Below, piece after piece: positions 61,316 through 64,000 of a DNA stretch of 64,000 nt; the first letter of the stretch is position 1, and each line of letters opens with the position of its first letter. The position numbers and the translations under genes were made by a program. Source of the DNA: Candidatus Latescibacterota bacterium (lineage in GTDB: Bacteria; Latescibacterota; UBA2968; UBA8231); assembly GCA_022826515.1 (NCBI GenBank), contig JAJDUT010000005.1:49179-113178 (forward strand), read 5' to 3'. Under the pieces are notes generated by a model, which saw only the letters and a program-made list of their open reading frames with translations, was not told where the DNA came from and did not search any database.

Positions 61316-63090
61316 AGGCACGGCTGACCATACCGTTAGTGCTGTGGGCACTGGCGGCATCCAGCGCTGCCGCGGCGACGATTCAGTTCGAGGCGTCCGT
61401 CGATCGCACGCGCGCCAGTCAGAGCGAGCCGATTCGCCTGACGCTCCGCATCACCTCGGACAAGCAGTTGAGCCAAGTGACGCCAGCGTTCGACCTAAAG
61501 GATTTCCACGTCGAGGGGCCAGCGACTAGCACGCGGATGGAGATGAGCAACTTCTCCAACATTAGCTACACCCGCGAGCTAACGTACGCCCTCTATGCCA
61601 AGCAGGCTGGCACCTTTACCCTCGGTCCGTTCCAGCTAGAAATGGAGGGAGAGCACTATCAGACTAAGCCCATTACTGTCGAGATCGTCCGCGGCACCAG
61701 CAGTGCGCAAACTGGCCAAGAAGAGAGTCCCATCTTCGTGTTGGCGCGCGCCGACCACCAGCGGGCTTACGTGGGGCAGCAAGTCACCGTGTCCTACGAC
61801 CTGTTCTACCGCATCCAGCCGCGCAACGTCAGCTTTAACAAGCTGCCAACCTTTGTCGGGTTTTGGACCGAAGATCTCTTTGTCGCCCAACAGCTAGAGT
61901 CACATCAGGAGATGCGCAAAGGCGTGTCCTATAACGTCGCGCCGTTGCGCCGCGTGGCTCTTTTTCCCACTGGTGCGGGGACTCACGCCGTCGGCACGTT
62001 GGCCGTTTCTTGCGACCTTCCCCAACAGCGCTCGCGGCGCGGCAGTGCGCTTGACGATTTCTTTGCTGGCGATCCGTTTTTTGGCCGCTCGCGCTCGGTG
62101 CTCCTGCAAAGTGAAGAATTGCAAATAGAGGTGCTGCCGCTGCCCGAGCAGGGCCGTCCCGAGGAATTCACCGGCGCGGTGGGACGCTTCCAGCTCAGCG
62201 TCGAGGCCCAGCCGACCCAAGTTGCGGTTGGAGATCCGGTAACGCTGCGCGTGCTGGTCGAGGGCGAGGGCAACATGGCCTCGGTGCAACCTCTACAAGT
62301 CGATGCGGCCGCTGGCGTCAAGCTTTACGACCCCAAGGTCGAAGAGGAAGAGCGGATCACCAACGGCGTGTACGGGGGCCACCGCCTCTTCGAGTACATC
62401 TTGATCCCCGAGCAGGGTGGCACCGTGAACATCCCGCCGTTGCGCTTTGCGTACTTCGACCCACAGCAAGCGCGCTACGAGGTCCTCGAGTCCGATCCCA
62501 TCACCATTCACAGCAAGGGGAGCGTCGAGGAAGAAGGGGTGAACTACGGGTTGAGCCGGCGCGACATAGAGGCCGTAGGCGAAGACATCCGCTACATCAA
62601 GCCCGACGTCGAGGCCCTCATCGCGGCTACCATGCTACACGAGAACTATTGGTTTTGGACCTTGCAGGGCGCGCTGCCCCTCGCCTTCTTTGCCCTGCTT
62701 GTGTGGCAACGCCACCAGCGGCGCTTGCAGGGCGATGTGGCGTACGCGCGTCAGCGCCGGGCTAAAGGCGAGGCTGGTCGCCGCCTAGCTCGTGCCGATG
62801 ACTTGCTTGAGACCGGTACTGAGGCCGAGTTCTACGGCGAGGTTCGCGCCGCGGTGCTGGAATTCGTGGCCGATCGCCTCAACCTCGCTGCGGCCGGCCT
62901 GACTATTGAGGTTTGTGCCGAGGCTCTGACGGCGCGCCAAGTCGAGGACGAGACGATTGCTCGGTTGCGCGATTTGCTGACGCGCTGCGACTTTGCGCGT
63001 TTTGCGCCCGCGGGTGGCCCGCCGACGGATCGGGCGTCAGCGCGGCGCTTGGCCGAGGAGGTAATCGCGGGTTTGGAGAAGCGGATATGA
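61312..63090 (+). CDS. batD: BatD oxygen-tolerance protein
   Basis: 592 residues from a GTG overlapping the batC stop. A signal peptide (ALAASSAAAA) is followed by several Ig-like beta domains (ASVDRTRASQSEPIRLTLRI; YVGQQVTVSYDLFYRI). A membrane helix lies near residue 445 (WFWTLQGALPLAFFALLVW), with a cytoplasmic helical tail. It matches the BatD family in length and order. Confidence 0.88.
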   Translation: MKARLTIPLVLWALAASSAAAATIQFEASVDRTRASQSEPIRLTLRITSDKQLSQVTPAFDLKDFHVEGPATSTRMEMSNFSNISYTRELTYALYAKQAGTFTLGPFQLEMEGEHYQTKPITVEIVRGTSSAQTGQEESPIFVLARADHQRAYVGQQVTVSYDLFYRIQPRNVSFNKLPTFVGFWTEDLFVAQQLESHQEMRKGVSYNVAPLRRVALFPTGAGTHAVGTLAVSCDLPQQRSRRGSALDDFFAGDPFFGRSRSVLLQSEELQIEVLPLPEQGRPEEFTGAVGRFQLSVEAQPTQVAVGDPVTLRVLVEGEGNMASVQPLQVDAAAGVKLYDPKVEEEERITNGVYGGHRLFEYILIPEQGGTVNIPPLRFAYFDPQQARYEVLESDPITIHSKGSVEEEGVNYGLSRRDIEAVGEDIRYIKPDVEALIAATMLHENYWFWTLQGALPLAFFALLVWQRHQRRLQGDVAYARQRRAKGEAGRRLARADDLLETGTEAEFYGEVRAAVLEFVADRLNLAAAGLTIEVCAEALTARQVEDETIARLRDLLTRCDFARFAPAGGPPTDRASARRLAEEVIAGLEKRI

Positions 63091-63839
63091 TGCGCGCGCT
63101 AGCACTGTTACTTCTGTTGGGCACCCAACTCCACGCCGGGGCTGCGGCCGGGCAGTACAACGAGGCCAACGCGCTCTATCGGGCAGGAGATTTTGCTGCG
63201 GCGCGGCGCAGCTACTTGGCGGTGGTAGAAGCCGGGGTGCAAGACGCCCGGCTCTACTACAACTTGGGCAATGCTTGTTTCAAGTCCGGGAAGCTGGGCG
63301 AGGCGATTCTCTGGTACGAACGAGCGCGGCGCTTGCTGCCGCACGACGAGGACATTGAGGCCAATCTGCGTTTTGCTAACCTAGTGAAGAAGGACCGCGA
63401 TCCGCAGACTGAGGACGGCCTCGGCGCGCTGGTCGCTGCGCTGGTGGCTGCTTACTTCTGGCCTACGTTTAACCAGCTCAGCCTGTTGTTCGCCGCGGCA
63501 TTTTTCGCGGTTTTTGTCTTGGGGGTGCGGTGGTTGTTCGCCCAAACGCGCCCCGGTGCGCTGTGGCTAGTCGGGATGTTGCTCTGTGCGGGGCTGAGTG
63601 TCGGGTCCGCGCTTTGGCTGGGGACGCGCCTCCGCCATCAGGCGCAGACGAGCGAAGCCATCATCACAGTTGACATGGCGCACGCGCGCTCCGGCCCCGA
63701 CCTCGGGCAGACAGAAGTCTTTGTCGCGCACGAGGGTACCAAGGTGCGCTTGGTGCGGCAGGAGGGAAGGTGGATGCTGGTGCGGCTGGCCAATGGGCTC
63801 GGTGGATGGATGCCGGCGGAAGCCCTGACGCGGATCTGA
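63087..63839 (+). CDS. batE: BatE: TPR plus SH3-like membrane protein
   Basis: About 250 residues, starting in ATGATG that overlaps the batD stop. A signal peptide, two TPR units (YNEANALYRAGDFAAARRSY; LYYNLGNACFKSGKLGEAIL), two membrane helices (about 125-175) and a C-terminal bacterial SH3 domain (ARSGPDLGQTEVFVAHEGTK, NGLGGWMPAEALTRI). It is the last gene of the Bat set. Confidence 0.88.
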   Translation: MMRALALLLLLGTQLHAGAAAGQYNEANALYRAGDFAAARRSYLAVVEAGVQDARLYYNLGNACFKSGKLGEAILWYERARRLLPHDEDIEANLRFANLVKKDRDPQTEDGLGALVAALVAAYFWPTFNQLSLLFAAAFFAVFVLGVRWLFAQTRPGALWLVGMLLCAGLSVGSALWLGTRLRHQAQTSEAIITVDMAHARSGPDLGQTEVFVAHEGTKVRLVRQEGRWMLVRLANGLGGWMPAEALTRI

Positions 63840-63882
63840 ACCAGTCTAAACAACGGGCGACCACAAGCAACTGTCTTGGCGG

Positions 63883-64000
<118 letters not shown>

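Overview
The window is a bacterial chromosome segment, GC-rich by eye, that is almost wholly coding. It carries the main transcription and translation gene cluster, flanked by DNA-repair, cell-division, redox and envelope genes. Nothing in it names the species. A complete moxR/DUF58/batA-batE set joined to a GldA/GldF/GldG-like exporter points to the wider FCB group or a related uncultured lineage, for example a Latescibacterota-like one. That placement is inference from gene content only. One IS110-type transposase end at the right edge is the only mobile-element signal.

Layout. (1) 1-7287: the end of a SulP/STAS anion transporter converges on zapA, which has a promoter-plus-terminator leader. 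A FAD/Fe-S oxidoreductase, an unknown 174-residue protein, an FmdB zinc ribbon and a nickel-pincer racemase of the LarA family follow. (2) 6388-12553, minus strand: an sbcD-sbcC-ygfZ-(DinB-like) operon. Its last gene is an intact reading frame for a Y-family polymerase relative that has lost the catalytic carboxylates and most of the N-terminal catalytic region but keeps a clamp-binding tail. (3) 12639-42046, plus strand: greA, then a run of about 28.7 kb from a consensus promoter at 13312 to a strong terminator at 42046. It holds tRNA-Gly, tRNA-Thr, rpmG, tRNA-Trp, secE, nusG, rplKAJL, rpoBC, rpsL-rpsG-fusA-tuf and the S10, spc and alpha ribosomal blocks through rplQ. rplC (ribosomal protein L3) is cleanly absent between rpsJ and rplD.

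(4) 42060-49167: the 23S rRNA methyltransferase rlmD overlaps an NtrC-type activator with a degenerate receiver. A divergent ClpX-like unfoldase, a TPR plus periplasmic-binding-fold protein, a second FmdB zinc ribbon and a TPR lipoprotein follow. (5) 49278-63839: a nearly gapless run of moxR, DUF58, ABC ATPase, ABC permease, a double-length GldG-like protein, a DUF4340 protein, a BatD/DUF4381-like protein and batA, batB, batC, batD and batE. The genes are tightly packed and mostly overlap or nearly abut. They look like one envelope system: an AAA+ chaperone, VWA scaffolds, TPR partners and an ABC motor. The IS110 transposase C-terminus (63883-64000) lies just beyond batE.

Most notable: the missing rplC, the catalytically dead DinB-like protein in the SbcCD operon, the tandem duplication inside the GldG-like protein, a 32-bp perfect palindrome between rplL and rpoB, a non-aspartate residue at the E. 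coli RpoB D516 position, and short promoter-hairpin leaders ahead of zapA and greA. TTG and GTG starts are unusually common among the ribosomal genes.
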